From Chitinophaga sp. YR627 (GTDB lineage: Bacteria > Bacteroidota > Bacteroidia > Chitinophagales > Chitinophagaceae), in the NCBI RefSeq assembly GCF_900114995.1, contig NZ_FOUX01000005.1:558001-622000 (forward strand): 64,000 nucleotides of DNA, written 5' to 3'. The notes under the pieces were generated by a model. The model had not been told where the DNA came from and did no database searches. It saw only the letters and a program-made list of their open reading frames with translations. The position numbers and the translations under genes were made by a program. Every line of letters starts with the position of its first letter. The stretch's first letter is position 1. Shown piece by piece: positions 52,877 through 61,468 of the stretch.

Positions 52877-53518
52877 TTACCTGCTTTCGGTTAGTAATTG
52901 TGAAATATCCTTTATAAGTCTCTTTGTCTCCAGACTATCCGTCCCATCGTACACCCCTCTGATATGTTTATTTTCATCCACCAGCAGCAGACCACCGCTA
53001 TGCGTAAAACCACCTTCCGCTGTACTGTCAGGATAGGCCGTCGCATAATAGGAAGCTGCCAGCTTATAGATCGTATCAGCCGGCGCTGTCACAAAATGCC
53101 ATTTGGCAGTGCGGACGCCGATGGACGTAGCGAACTGCTTCAACCGCGGGATCGTATCATACTCCGGATCGATCGTATGCGACAACAAGCCTACGCGATC
53201 GTCATTTTCAAATGCGTGGTAGACTTTCAGCATTTCCTTTGTCATCTTTGGACAGATCGTCGGACAGGAAAGAAAGATAAAATCAGCTACATACACACGC
53301 CCGGAAAAACGAGCGCCTGTCACCTGTGTACTATCCTGATCAGTTAGATAAAATGTGGGAATGGCTGGATAAACAGTATCTGTTTTACCCGTAGCCGGAT
53401 TGGTCTTCAATGTCCGTTCACCCAGTATCGGCAGCTTCTCCGGCTGAGTATTGCAGGCAGCCCATCCTGTTACTGCCAGAAAAACAACTATACCTATCAA
53501 TAGATCCTTGCGCTTCAT
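52877..53518 (-). CDS. SCO1/SenC-family lipoprotein
   Basis: 213 residues. Lipobox GWAAC (Cys22). The thioredoxin-like SCO fold has CPTICP (Cys85, Cys89) and the conserved His173 in GGFTHSGGLLLVD, the copper- or thiol-site trio. SCO proteins help to build CuA centres of cytochrome oxidase or reduce exported thiols. In this cluster there is no heme-copper oxidase, so a thiol-redox role in cytochrome c assembly is possible. First gene of the cluster. Confidence 0.9.
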   Translation of the reverse strand: MKRKDLLIGIVVFLAVTGWAACNTQPEKLPILGERTLKTNPATGKTDTVYPAIPTFYLTDQDSTQVTGARFSGRVYVADFIFLSCPTICPKMTKEMLKVYHAFENDDRVGLLSHTIDPEYDTIPRLKQFATSIGVRTAKWHFVTAPADTIYKLAASYYATAYPDSTAEGGFTHSGGLLLVDENKHIRGVYDGTDSLETKRLIKDISQLLTESR

Positions 53519-53879
53519 ATGATTCAGTTATCACCTTGCTGTTAATCAGATCGCTATTCCTGACTTACCCGGCTACATAAAAAGCCCGAAAGAAATAGCT
53601 TTTATATTTTTTGTAAAACTACCACTTATTCTTACAAATGAAACAGTGCTTCCCCCCTTCTGAGGACGAATTGATTTAGTTATTCTGGAACAGTATTCAG
53701 GAAAACGTGACTACCCTATTTTTTAATGTCGCTTTAGAGACACACAGTACGTATAATCAATGTTACATGCCACCATCAGATAAATATCCGATCTGATAAT
53801 AATAAAAAAATTTCCGCCCCGATCCGTCCCGGTTGCAGTTAAATAACGTAACTTAATCACTGTTAATCATTTAACCTGT
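53519..53879. other. 361-bp divergent intergenic region
   Basis: It separates the bd-like cluster (minus, starts 53518) and the AraC gene at 53880 (plus). The minus-strand sequence has A/T-rich stretches but no perfect TAnnTTTG box, and no ORF. No clear inverted repeat. Confidence 0.35.
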
Positions 53880-54533
53880 ATGCAACTGGTAGTATTCGCA
53901 GCTCTTCACTTTGAGCTAGATGCTTGTCCAGCGGACGACAAGCCCCAAAACACGGCCCCTTTAGAGTTATTAATGCAACTGATACATACAAAACAGGTAG
54001 CCGTAGCGCCCGCATCCACATATGAAAATAAGGATGGCACAACACCACCCGTTACCATCAGTCCATCGATGATGCGTTACCTCGATCATGTCACGGAACG
54101 CATACAGGGCGGACAACTACCCGGATATGCCTTACAACATGTTGCCATCGAACTGCTGACGGAATATCAGGAAAAACAGGTATCTGCCCTAAGTGCTGAA
54201 ACTGCACTGGACACAACGATGATGCTGATCAGGAATGAAGTAATGTTGTATCCGAATATTCATGTGCATAGTCTGCGCTCACTCGCCAAAAAACATTTCA
54301 TCAGCGAAAAATCATTAAGCAGGACCTTTGTAAAAACCTTTGGTATCAAGATCAGCGACTTTATCCTGGAACAGGTGATGCAGCGTGCGAAATATCTGCT
54401 GGAGAATACGGATATGACCGTTGCAGATATTGCAGAAGAACTGGGATATAGTAACGATTATAACTTTTCGAGAACGTTTAAGAATATGTATGGCGTTTAT
54501 CCGGCGATGTTTCGCAGGAAAGCGCCGCTGTGA
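53880..54533 (+). CDS. short AraC-family transcription factor
   Basis: 217 residues. The C-terminal 100 residues are an AraC double HTH (HSLRSLAKKHFISEKSLSRTFVKTFG; VADIAEELGYSNDYNFSRTFKNMYG). The N-terminal half is short and lacks a cupin; it looks like the end of a DJ-1/GATase-type sensor (AVAPASTY) as in GlxA regulators, so it may be truncated at the 5' end. Divergent from the bd-like cluster across 361 bp, so it could take part in its control. Its stop abuts the convergent serine hydrolase. Confidence 0.75.
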   Translation: MQLVVFAALHFELDACPADDKPQNTAPLELLMQLIHTKQVAVAPASTYENKDGTTPPVTISPSMMRYLDHVTERIQGGQLPGYALQHVAIELLTEYQEKQVSALSAETALDTTMMLIRNEVMLYPNIHVHSLRSLAKKHFISEKSLSRTFVKTFGIKISDFILEQVMQRAKYLLENTDMTVADIAEELGYSNDYNFSRTFKNMYGVYPAMFRRKAPL

Positions 54534-55685
54534 TTACTCTTTTTCTTCCTGCAAAAACCGGCTCAGCTGTTTTCCAAACTGGTACCCCTTATCACAATTC
54601 GTAAAATACACATATCCATACTGCGGCTGCATATAAAAGACACAACCCGACTGGAAATCCCCGTTATTACCACCATGCACGTACCGGTTGCCCAGTTTCG
54701 TCTTCTGGATACCAATACCCAATCCCCAGGCACTGGTCCCTTCATTGGCATTAAACTCGTGTTTTCGTGGCACGCTGACCTGCTTCTTCAGCATTTCATT
54801 ATAACTGGCAGCAGACAGGACCTTATGCTGCATCATACCGGTGAGAAAGGCGGCATAACTAAGGGCCTCTGTATGCAGCTTTCCGGCGGAGCCAAATGTA
54901 GAAGAGTCTTCATCCGGAAAAGACACCGGCCATTTCTTCAGAGATACCTTTCCACCCTTATGACCGGCCACTTTATGCGTTTTCAGGAAATCATTCCAGG
55001 CAAACCAGGCATGCTCCATGCCCAACGGAACTGCTACCTGCACCTGGAAGAGAGAATCCAGATTTTTTAGAGAGAGATGATGTATCTGCGCCATTACTTT
55101 TGAGAGATAATAATACCCTTCTCCCGAATAACCAAAAGTACCAGGATTGCTTTTGATGTACATATCCCCTCTTTTGATCTTCAGATGAAGTGCCGTATCG
55201 ATGGGATCAAACCAGCGCCAGTTAGGAAAACCGGTCGTATGGTCCAGTACCATTCTGGCGGTGACCCACTTATAGCGCCGGTCGTATTCCAGTTCGGGGA
55301 ATGGCAGGTACTTGTACAGGGGTTTATCAAGATCCAGAAGCCCGTCCTCTACCGTCTTCATCACAAAGAAGGCAAAAAGCGGTTTGGAGAGAGAAGCTGC
55401 TTCAAAGATAGACTGATCATCAACCGAGGTACGGGTATCTGTATTGGTAACACCCATTGCTTTGTGATAGACGACCTTACCGTCATTGATAAAGGCGATA
55501 GAAAGTCCGGGCATCCCGAGCGTATCCATCTCGCTGACAAGAAAGCTGTCCATCTCCCGGAAAGAAATGACCTTACCTTCAGGCGTGGTAATCTGTTGTG
55601 CATGGGAAGGAACGATAAATCCCAACAGAACGAAAAGGGTGAATAAGAATGTATGCCACAGATGGCGTTTAGCGACAGATTTCAT
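54534..55685 (-). CDS. exported serine hydrolase, beta-lactamase class C / PBP4* family
   Basis: 383 residues from the ATG at 55685, giving a signal peptide ending SHAQQ (residue 31). The active site is SLSK (98-101, nucleophile Ser98), FGYSGEGYYYLSK holds the YxN-like Tyr, and HGGNNGDFQSG supplies the KTG-like HGG. These enzymes are D-aminopeptidases, esterases or peptidases rather than true beta-lactamases in most cases. Substrate unknown. Confidence 0.88.
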   Translation of the reverse strand: MKSVAKRHLWHTFLFTLFVLLGFIVPSHAQQITTPEGKVISFREMDSFLVSEMDTLGMPGLSIAFINDGKVVYHKAMGVTNTDTRTSVDDQSIFEAASLSKPLFAFFVMKTVEDGLLDLDKPLYKYLPFPELEYDRRYKWVTARMVLDHTTGFPNWRWFDPIDTALHLKIKRGDMYIKSNPGTFGYSGEGYYYLSKVMAQIHHLSLKNLDSLFQVQVAVPLGMEHAWFAWNDFLKTHKVAGHKGGKVSLKKWPVSFPDEDSSTFGSAGKLHTEALSYAAFLTGMMQHKVLSAASYNEMLKKQVSVPRKHEFNANEGTSAWGLGIGIQKTKLGNRYVHGGNNGDFQSGCVFYMQPQYGYVYFTNCDKGYQFGKQLSRFLQEEKE

Positions 55686-55820
55686 ATCAGGGACAATTAC
55701 TAACAGAAAGACAATCAGAAAAGAGAATAGTTGCACGAAACAGGCTGATTTTTAGCTAAATCAGCGACTGGTACTATATTTGCCTATGAATAACAAAGGA
55801 AGTATTTAAACACCACTTAT

Positions 55821-56012
55821 ATGCGTATTAAAAGATTGTCAGGATTGTTCACACTGTTAGGTTGTCTGTGGATGGGGATAGCCATGAGTTCCTGTACGTA
55901 CAAGGCTGCTCCGCAGGGTAATCCACATGGATTGCCTCCAGGACAGGCGAAGAAAATTACGGGCTCAAAATCGGCCAAACCTTATGCACCAGGTCAGCAG
56001 AAAAAATACTGA
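55821..56012 (+). CDS. small lipoprotein with PPGQAKK / YAPGQQKK motifs
   Basis: 63 residues. Lipobox IAMSSC (Cys25) and a mature part of 39 residues rich in Pro, Gly and Lys (GNPHGLPPGQAKKITGSKSA, then YAPGQQKK). This small lipoprotein type is common in Bacteroidota and is sometimes labelled quinol oxidase subunit 4 in databases, without good reason as far as I can tell. Function unknown. Closed by its own terminator. Confidence 0.75.
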   Translation: MRIKRLSGLFTLLGCLWMGIAMSSCTYKAAPQGNPHGLPPGQAKKITGSKSAKPYAPGQQKKY

Positions 56013-56020
56013 AACTAAAA

Positions 56021-56049
56021 AGGTTGTACCGGGATGACCGGTACAACCT
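56021..56049. terminator. hairpin terminator
   Basis: Perfect 12-bp arms 56021-56032 (aggttgtaccgg) and 56038-56049, 5-nt loop. A-run before it serves the convergent gene. Confidence 0.85.
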
Positions 56050-56055
56050 CACACT

Positions 56056-56541
56056 TTATCTGGGTTTTTCAATCGCATCGTAAACCAGTCCTGCGGCTAT
56101 CGCATAGACGGCGTGATGCAATACGTCAATACCAATCGTTTTAGGGTCTTCTTCAGTAACAGGCGGCGCAACTTTCAGTCCGGGCAGCATCACCAGGGAA
56201 GCGCCCCATATACTGGCAAAATGTGCGAGTGTAGCAGTCCATCCCTTCAGTCCGGTTAGTCCCAGTAAACCTCTCGCGACGCCCCAGGTGGTACCATATG
56301 CCCAGTGTATCTCCTGAGAAACCTTCTGTTCTTTCTCCTCAGAAACAGCTTCCACATCCAATACTTTGGAGGCGGCCTCCACAGGTGTATTACTGGGTTG
56401 CCGTTTGGTTATTTTCATTTCTATCATCTGAGAGATCGTAATAGCTGCAGTTCCTGCCAGTCCGGCCAGCAGCCCTACTCCGATAGCAGTACCCAACGCA
56501 GCGAACGCTGACTCCTGCTTCCTGTGCGAACAGCTTTTCAT
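56056..56541 (-). CDS. membrane protein, DUF1440/YagU-like
   Basis: 161 residues from the ATG at 56541. Hydrophobic helices near 10-32 (AALGTAIGVGLLAGLAGTAAIT), 88-105, 108-125 and at the C-terminus (IDVLHHAVYAIAAGLVYDAIE), with HWAYGTTWG in the middle. The layout recalls the YagU/DUF1440 group of small membrane proteins, but that is a loose resemblance. Function unknown. Confidence 0.55.
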   Translation of the reverse strand: MKSCSHRKQESAFAALGTAIGVGLLAGLAGTAAITISQMIEMKITKRQPSNTPVEAASKVLDVEAVSEEKEQKVSQEIHWAYGTTWGVARGLLGLTGLKGWTATLAHFASIWGASLVMLPGLKVAPPVTEEDPKTIGIDVLHHAVYAIAAGLVYDAIEKPR

Positions 56542-56732
56542 GACATATCTTTTTAGGGTGATGAAATATACAGACAGATGTAGTAAAGCCATGTGCAATA
56601 CTATATCATGCCGTATATCGGCGGACTAAAAACATGCCGGGATAAATAGCCGGAGAGAAACACAGCTGATCAGAGAAAGGATGCACCATAACTGGTACAT
56701 AATGAAGAATGATAGAAACGTATAATGCAGGC

Positions 56733-57110
56733 TTAGCCCCTGTGCTGGTATACACTCATGATATTGCCCGCGGGGTCTCGGAACTTTGCCGTGAGTTCAC
56801 CCGGATGTGCACCGACGCCAACCGTAATGACGCCTCCATTGGCAGTGATTTTTTCCAGTATGCTGTCCATATCGTCAATCATGATATGGATAGTCAGCCC
56901 TTCGCCGTTATGCGGTGGCAGCCCCTCAATGAAAGTACCGCTGACTTCCATGACACCGTCATCAAAAGCGACAGCGCCATCACCTCTGGTCCTGATGGTC
57001 CATCCGAATGTATTTTTGTAAAATTCAGCCGAAGCATTCACATCAATAGCTGGCATCTCTATATAGCAGATCTTTCCGTGGCCCAGGGTGGGGTGCTCAG
57101 TATTTGCCAT
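56733..57110 (-). CDS. VOC (glyoxalase/bleomycin-resistance) family protein
   Basis: 125 residues. One VOC module: CYIEMPAIDVNASAEFYKNTFGW as first half, then LTIHIMIDDMDSILEKITANGG and FRDPAGNIMSVYQH as second half, with Glu and His at usual metal positions (Glu18, His74 region and a late Tyr). Members are metal-dependent lyases, dioxygenases or drug-binding proteins. Substrate unknown. A single gene. Confidence 0.88.
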   Translation of the reverse strand: MANTEHPTLGHGKICYIEMPAIDVNASAEFYKNTFGWTIRTRGDGAVAFDDGVMEVSGTFIEGLPPHNGEGLTIHIMIDDMDSILEKITANGGVITVGVGAHPGELTAKFRDPAGNIMSVYQHRG

Positions 57111-57213
57111 GGTTGTACGGATTATGAATTGTTACCCGAAAGTAGGATTGTTTCGCGTCATTTGTGTAGGTCTCACAGATTTTTTTGAGATATTTGAATA
57201 GTAATTGCAGTAC

Positions 57214-58068
57214 ATGGTAAAAAAAAGCATATTGTTTGCTATCCTGCTATCCGGCTTTAGTGCGGTTGCACAGACCAGAAAACCACTGACCGAACGCCAA
57301 CGGCTTGAAATAGTCAAAAAAGAGATAGTAACAGAAGGGACCTTGTTATACCGGAGAGAAATGGCTGCCCTGATAGGTGGACAGATCTTCTGGGGAACGA
57401 CCTACAAAGACCAGTCATTCGTAGGGGGATATATTACCTATATTAAAAATGACTCCACACGCTGTGTTTTCTACTCTTCCGGAGATAAGCCCCGGGTGAT
57501 CGGTACTTTTATCCTTGATAAGCAGTCTTCTCCGGAAACGGTTGTTCGCTCCATGGTAGAAAGAGACCTGTCTCCCGCAGAAAAAGAACTGTATACGCTA
57601 CGCAAACTGACGGAGCATGCCATGCAGACAGATACCGTGTTCAGGTATTTTTCAAATGTCGAATACCATCTGATACCGGTCATTGCCGGCGGAAAAAGAA
57701 AAGTATATATGCTGACCAAACCACTGGACCGTGGTACAATGATGCTGGGCAACGACTACCTGTTGACTTTTAGCGCGAAGAATCAGTTAACCGACTGGAA
57801 GCAGTTACATAAACATATCAATACTATAAAATTCACTAAAGGAAATATGCTGGATACCGGCTTTACCGGTGGCGCACACTCCCATATCGATGAACCGGAT
57901 CAGCTGATAACAGCAACGGATATCTGCACATTAATGATGTACAGTATTAATCCCTACTGGAAACAGCATTATGTCATATCTGCACGCTATGTGAATGTAT
58001 GGGACTTTGAGAAAAAAGAACTGCTGATATATACCCGTGAGGAATGGGAACGGCTATATGGTAATTAA
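57214..58068 (+). CDS. secreted protein of unknown function
   Basis: 284 residues from the ATG at 57214 (a TTG three codons upstream is rejected). Signal peptide MVKKSILFAILLSGFSAVAQ. The mature part is alpha/beta with many basic and aromatic residues (GQIFWGTTYKDQSFVGGYITYIKND, GGAHSHIDEPDQLITATDICTLMMY). GGAHSHIDEPD, with two His and acidic residues, could bind a metal. No family recognised. Convergent with the LytTR gene at 58076, 7 bp apart. Confidence 0.65.
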   Translation: MVKKSILFAILLSGFSAVAQTRKPLTERQRLEIVKKEIVTEGTLLYRREMAALIGGQIFWGTTYKDQSFVGGYITYIKNDSTRCVFYSSGDKPRVIGTFILDKQSSPETVVRSMVERDLSPAEKELYTLRKLTEHAMQTDTVFRYFSNVEYHLIPVIAGGKRKVYMLTKPLDRGTMMLGNDYLLTFSAKNQLTDWKQLHKHINTIKFTKGNMLDTGFTGGAHSHIDEPDQLITATDICTLMMYSINPYWKQHYVISARYVNVWDFEKKELLIYTREEWERLYGN

Positions 58069-58075
58069 AAGTTCA

Positions 58076-58834
58076 TCACCTGTCCAGCCATTGCTTAAAT
58101 AACGGCACCTTCTCCCTGCTTATCAGGACCTCTCTATCCAGATCGCGTTTCAACACCACCCGTAGTTTACTGGTAGAATAGGTCTGTATCTTATCAATAC
58201 TATCCGCATGAATAATATGCTGCCGGTTGACGCGGAAGAATACCTGCGGATCCAGTTGCTCTTCCAGCTCTTCCAGCGTGAGACTGATGGGTAGCTGTGT
58301 ACGGTCTTTTAAGACAAGATGGGTACCGGCGAGACTGTAATAAATAAAGTCAATATCTGCAACGGGAATCGTCCTGTATTCATCGCGGAACGGGATCATG
58401 AAGCGTGTTCTGTAAGTCACTTCCTTTTTGCTGAGCAGGTCCAGGAGATGCTTCATCAGTTCTTCTGTATCAGGTGGCTGCTTCACTGCTTTGACCTTAT
58501 CGAGTGCCTGCTGCAGGTCATCTCTTTCTACAGGTTTGAGCAGGTAATCAAGGCTATTGACCTTAAAAGCACGCACAGCGTATTCATCATAGGCGGTAAC
58601 AAAGATCACCGGGCAGGAAAATTTCACTTTGGGGAAGATATCAAAGCTTAGTCCATCGGAAATACGGATATCCATCAGTACCACATCCGGATGCGGATGC
58701 GCGTGAAACCAGGCCACGCTTTCTGTAATAGTATCAAGTACAGCGATGACGTCGATATCAGGATCGATATCTATCAGCATTTTCTTCAGACGTGTGATAT
58801 TTGGTTTTTCATCTTCTATAATGACGACCCTCAT
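58076..58834 (-). CDS. LytTR response regulator (second pair)
   Basis: 252 residues. Receiver with IIEDE, phospho-acceptor Asp55 in VVLMDIRISDG, and YLLKPV; then a LytTR domain with FFRVNRQHIIHADSI and a VLKRDL strand. It follows its kinase by 11 bp. Closely like the first LytTR regulator at 28730-29491 in layout. Confidence 0.93.
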   Translation of the reverse strand: MRVVIIEDEKPNITRLKKMLIDIDPDIDVIAVLDTITESVAWFHAHPHPDVVLMDIRISDGLSFDIFPKVKFSCPVIFVTAYDEYAVRAFKVNSLDYLLKPVERDDLQQALDKVKAVKQPPDTEELMKHLLDLLSKKEVTYRTRFMIPFRDEYRTIPVADIDFIYYSLAGTHLVLKDRTQLPISLTLEELEEQLDPQVFFRVNRQHIIHADSIDKIQTYSTSKLRVVLKRDLDREVLISREKVPLFKQWLDR

Positions 58835-58845
58835 AAATAAGCTTT

Positions 58846-59934
58846 TTAGAAATCAACCAAAGGCAGGCGTACCAGGAATGCAGCTTGTGTATCATCGATC
58901 TCTACTTCCTTTTCAAACAGCAGTGCATAACGCTTACGGATGTTTTCGAGTCCGAGTCCTGTGGATGGCAGCGTATGCTGGATCAGTTGAATATTGTTTT
59001 TAACGATCAGATCATCTCCTTCATCTGAAATGGTGATGTAGAGTGGTTGTTGTGCGGAGGCGATATTGTGTTTGATCGCATTTTCGATCAACAGTTGTAA
59101 GGTGATAGGTGGAATGCCCTTGTCTTTATTTGCATCAGAGACATTCACACTGATATTGACATTACTGCCATGCCGGATATCGATCAGGAAGATGTAGGCG
59201 GCGATAAAATTCAGTTCCTGGCTAAGGCTGATCACGTCGCTGTTCAGGTTGGCGATCATATAACGATAGACCCTGGAGAGCTTTTCCAGGAAGGAGGTAG
59301 CCAATGCAGGATCTTCTTCTATCAATGCAGAAAGTGTACTGAAATTGTTGAAGAGAAAGTGCGGATCCAGTTGTAGTTTAAGGGACTGTAGCTGGGCCTG
59401 CATGGCAGTTTCTTTTAGCTGAGCGGCATCCAGTTGTAACTGTGCGGCTTCAAGCATGGAGTTTTTCCAGCGTTTCAAAAGATAATTTCCTGTATGCACG
59501 GCACTGATTAAGATGGAGACAAGACTACACACAACAAAAAACTGCCAGGTATCGACCTTACCGAAAAGCGCTTCCACTTCAGGTGGAGGCGGGAAGAAAA
59601 ACATGGCGACATAGTCGAATACATTCAGCACAACAAATACAGCCAGCAGCACTACGATGGTCTGGATAATACTACGTTTCAGCGGTTGTTGCTCCCATGG
59701 CATCCATCTATCCATCCATCGGGCAGTAGCGAGGCTGACCTCTGCGATCATCCAGGAGATAATGAGTGCGATAAAGAATTCGACCAGTTGTCTGCCGCCA
59801 GATAAACGTGAAACATATTCCCAGTATCTGCTGAACGGGTTGATGATGTATGATACGAAAACATATAGCAGGAATCCCAGAGGGATTACGAATGCCCGGT
59901 AGTATTTGTCGAAGAATTTATCTTTTTCTGCCAT
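58846..59934 (-). CDS. LytS-type sensor histidine kinase (second pair)
   Basis: 362 residues. Four membrane helices in the first 160 residues, then the His_kinase box LDPHFLFNNFSTLSALI with the phospho-acceptor, the N-box LQLLIENAIKHN, and a G-box STGLGLENIRKRY. Kinase of the LytTR regulator 11 bp downstream. It lies 118 bp after the outer-membrane efflux gene on the same strand, with an AT-rich inverted repeat between, so it may or may not share its transcript. Confidence 0.93.
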   Translation of the reverse strand: MAEKDKFFDKYYRAFVIPLGFLLYVFVSYIINPFSRYWEYVSRLSGGRQLVEFFIALIISWMIAEVSLATARWMDRWMPWEQQPLKRSIIQTIVVLLAVFVVLNVFDYVAMFFFPPPPEVEALFGKVDTWQFFVVCSLVSILISAVHTGNYLLKRWKNSMLEAAQLQLDAAQLKETAMQAQLQSLKLQLDPHFLFNNFSTLSALIEEDPALATSFLEKLSRVYRYMIANLNSDVISLSQELNFIAAYIFLIDIRHGSNVNISVNVSDANKDKGIPPITLQLLIENAIKHNIASAQQPLYITISDEGDDLIVKNNIQLIQHTLPSTGLGLENIRKRYALLFEKEVEIDDTQAAFLVRLPLVDF

Positions 59935-59940
59935 TATGTA

Positions 59941-60020
59941 GAATTAAGAAATAAGAATTAAAAATTAAGAGTTGCTGCCTTTTCAAATGCCTTAATTCTT
60001 AACTTTTAATTCTTAATTCT
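59941..60020. repeat. AATTCTTAATT-type inverted repeat
   Basis: A left block (gaattaagaaataagaatt, then aaaaattaagag) and a right block (ccttaattcttaac, then ttttaattcttaattctg) pair imperfectly over about 30 bp. It fills the gap between the efflux channel gene and the kinase. Similar units occur at 31924, 41646, 42670 and 42808. Confidence 0.55.
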
Positions 60021-60052
60021 GAATGAAGGTAGCCATTTTCGGCACAAGCGGC

Positions 60053-61459
60053 TTATTTCCATCCACCACCAAGCGCGCGGTAGAGGTCGATCGTGGCATT
60101 GAGCTGGTCGCGTTTTACGGCTGCCAGGTCCAGTTCACTTTGCAGGGCATTGCTTTGTGCTGTGATCACTTCAAGATAATTGGCCATACCGTTTTGAAAC
60201 AGCAGGCTGGCGTCGTGTGTAGCAATTTCCAATCTATCGACACGTTGCTGTGTAAAAGTGTACTGCTCTTTCAGCTTGTCCATTTTTGCCAGCGCATCAC
60301 TCACTTCCTGTACAGCCGTTGTCACAGAGCGCCTAAACTCAATCGCGCTCTTTTCCCATTCGATTTTAGCTGTTTCCCATTCTGTTCTTAATTGCCTGCG
60401 TCTGAATACAGGTTGTGTGATGCTGCCGCCTACTGTTTCAAAAAGGCTGCCCGGAATATTTAACCAGTTATCGATCTTAAATGAATTCACCCCTACGCCG
60501 GCAGTAATATTAAGCGCAGGATACATTGCTGCCTCTGCCACGCCTGCACGCGCGTTGGCTACTTTTACCGCCATCTCAGCAGCACGGACATCTGGTCTGC
60601 GGGACAACAGACTGGCAGGTACACCCGCCGAAAGGGTTGTATCTGCTGTAAGGGCCTGCAGACGGTTCCTGACAATACCACCGGGCATTTCGCCCGTCAG
60701 TGTTTTCAGAGCATTCTCCTGTATAGCGATCTGTTGTTCTATTTGCGGAATAAGCGCCAGGGCAACACGGAGCTGGGCTTCGATCTGTTCAACCGCCAGG
60801 TTGGTAACCATCCCGGAACTATATTGCAGTCGTACCATACGTAGGGTGCTGTCCGTCAACTGCATGTTTTTGTAAGCAACCTCCTTCTGTGTATCCAGCA
60901 TCAGGAGGTTATAGTATGCCTGCGCCACATCACTGATCACCTTTGTTCTTACCGCTTTGGAAGCTTCTGTGGATTGCAGGTAGGTTGCCAGTGCGGCTTC
61001 CTTCAAACGACTGATCTTTCCCCAGGCCACTACTTCCCAGCTCAGGTTCAGACCAGCGTTGTAGTCATCCATATAACGGGTACCGATGAACTGTTCTGAC
61101 AGGGAGCCATTCAGACTATTTTTAGATGGCCAGTTACGCGTTCCCTGAACGCTCAGGTTCAGGTCCGGTAATCTACCTAAACGGGCAGATTTAAGGGAAG
61201 CACCAGCCGATTCGATATTCTTCAGGGCTACCTGTACATCGAAATTCTTTGCCACGGCGCTATCGATCAATCTCAGCAAGGCGGCGTCTCTGATAAAAGA
61301 CTGTACCGGCAATGCGGCAATGCTGTTGGTATCAGCAGATGCCTGTCCGCGAAACTGAGCGGGCATCTCTACCGATGGTCTGGAGAACTCCTTCCCTACC
61401 TTACAGGATGCTATAGTAGCAATACCCGCAAAACCTATGATATATAAATACTTGTTCAT
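60053..61459 (-). CDS. RND efflux outer-membrane channel lipoprotein (TolC/NodT family)
   Basis: 468 residues. Lipobox IASC (Cys19). Two outer-membrane efflux repeats with long amphipathic helices (LNLSWEVVAWGKISRLKEAALATYL; AAEMAVKVANARAGVAEAAMYPALN) and a C-terminal AVKRDQLNATIDLYRALGGGWK, the usual end of the NodT group. It forms the trimeric exit duct. Nine bp after the RND pump gene, so co-transcribed. Confidence 0.93.
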   Translation of the reverse strand: MNKYLYIIGFAGIATIASCKVGKEFSRPSVEMPAQFRGQASADTNSIAALPVQSFIRDAALLRLIDSAVAKNFDVQVALKNIESAGASLKSARLGRLPDLNLSVQGTRNWPSKNSLNGSLSEQFIGTRYMDDYNAGLNLSWEVVAWGKISRLKEAALATYLQSTEASKAVRTKVISDVAQAYYNLLMLDTQKEVAYKNMQLTDSTLRMVRLQYSSGMVTNLAVEQIEAQLRVALALIPQIEQQIAIQENALKTLTGEMPGGIVRNRLQALTADTTLSAGVPASLLSRRPDVRAAEMAVKVANARAGVAEAAMYPALNITAGVGVNSFKIDNWLNIPGSLFETVGGSITQPVFRRRQLRTEWETAKIEWEKSAIEFRRSVTTAVQEVSDALAKMDKLKEQYTFTQQRVDRLEIATHDASLLFQNGMANYLEVITAQSNALQSELDLAAVKRDQLNATIDLYRALGGGWK

Positions 61460-61468
61460 TGTTGACGA

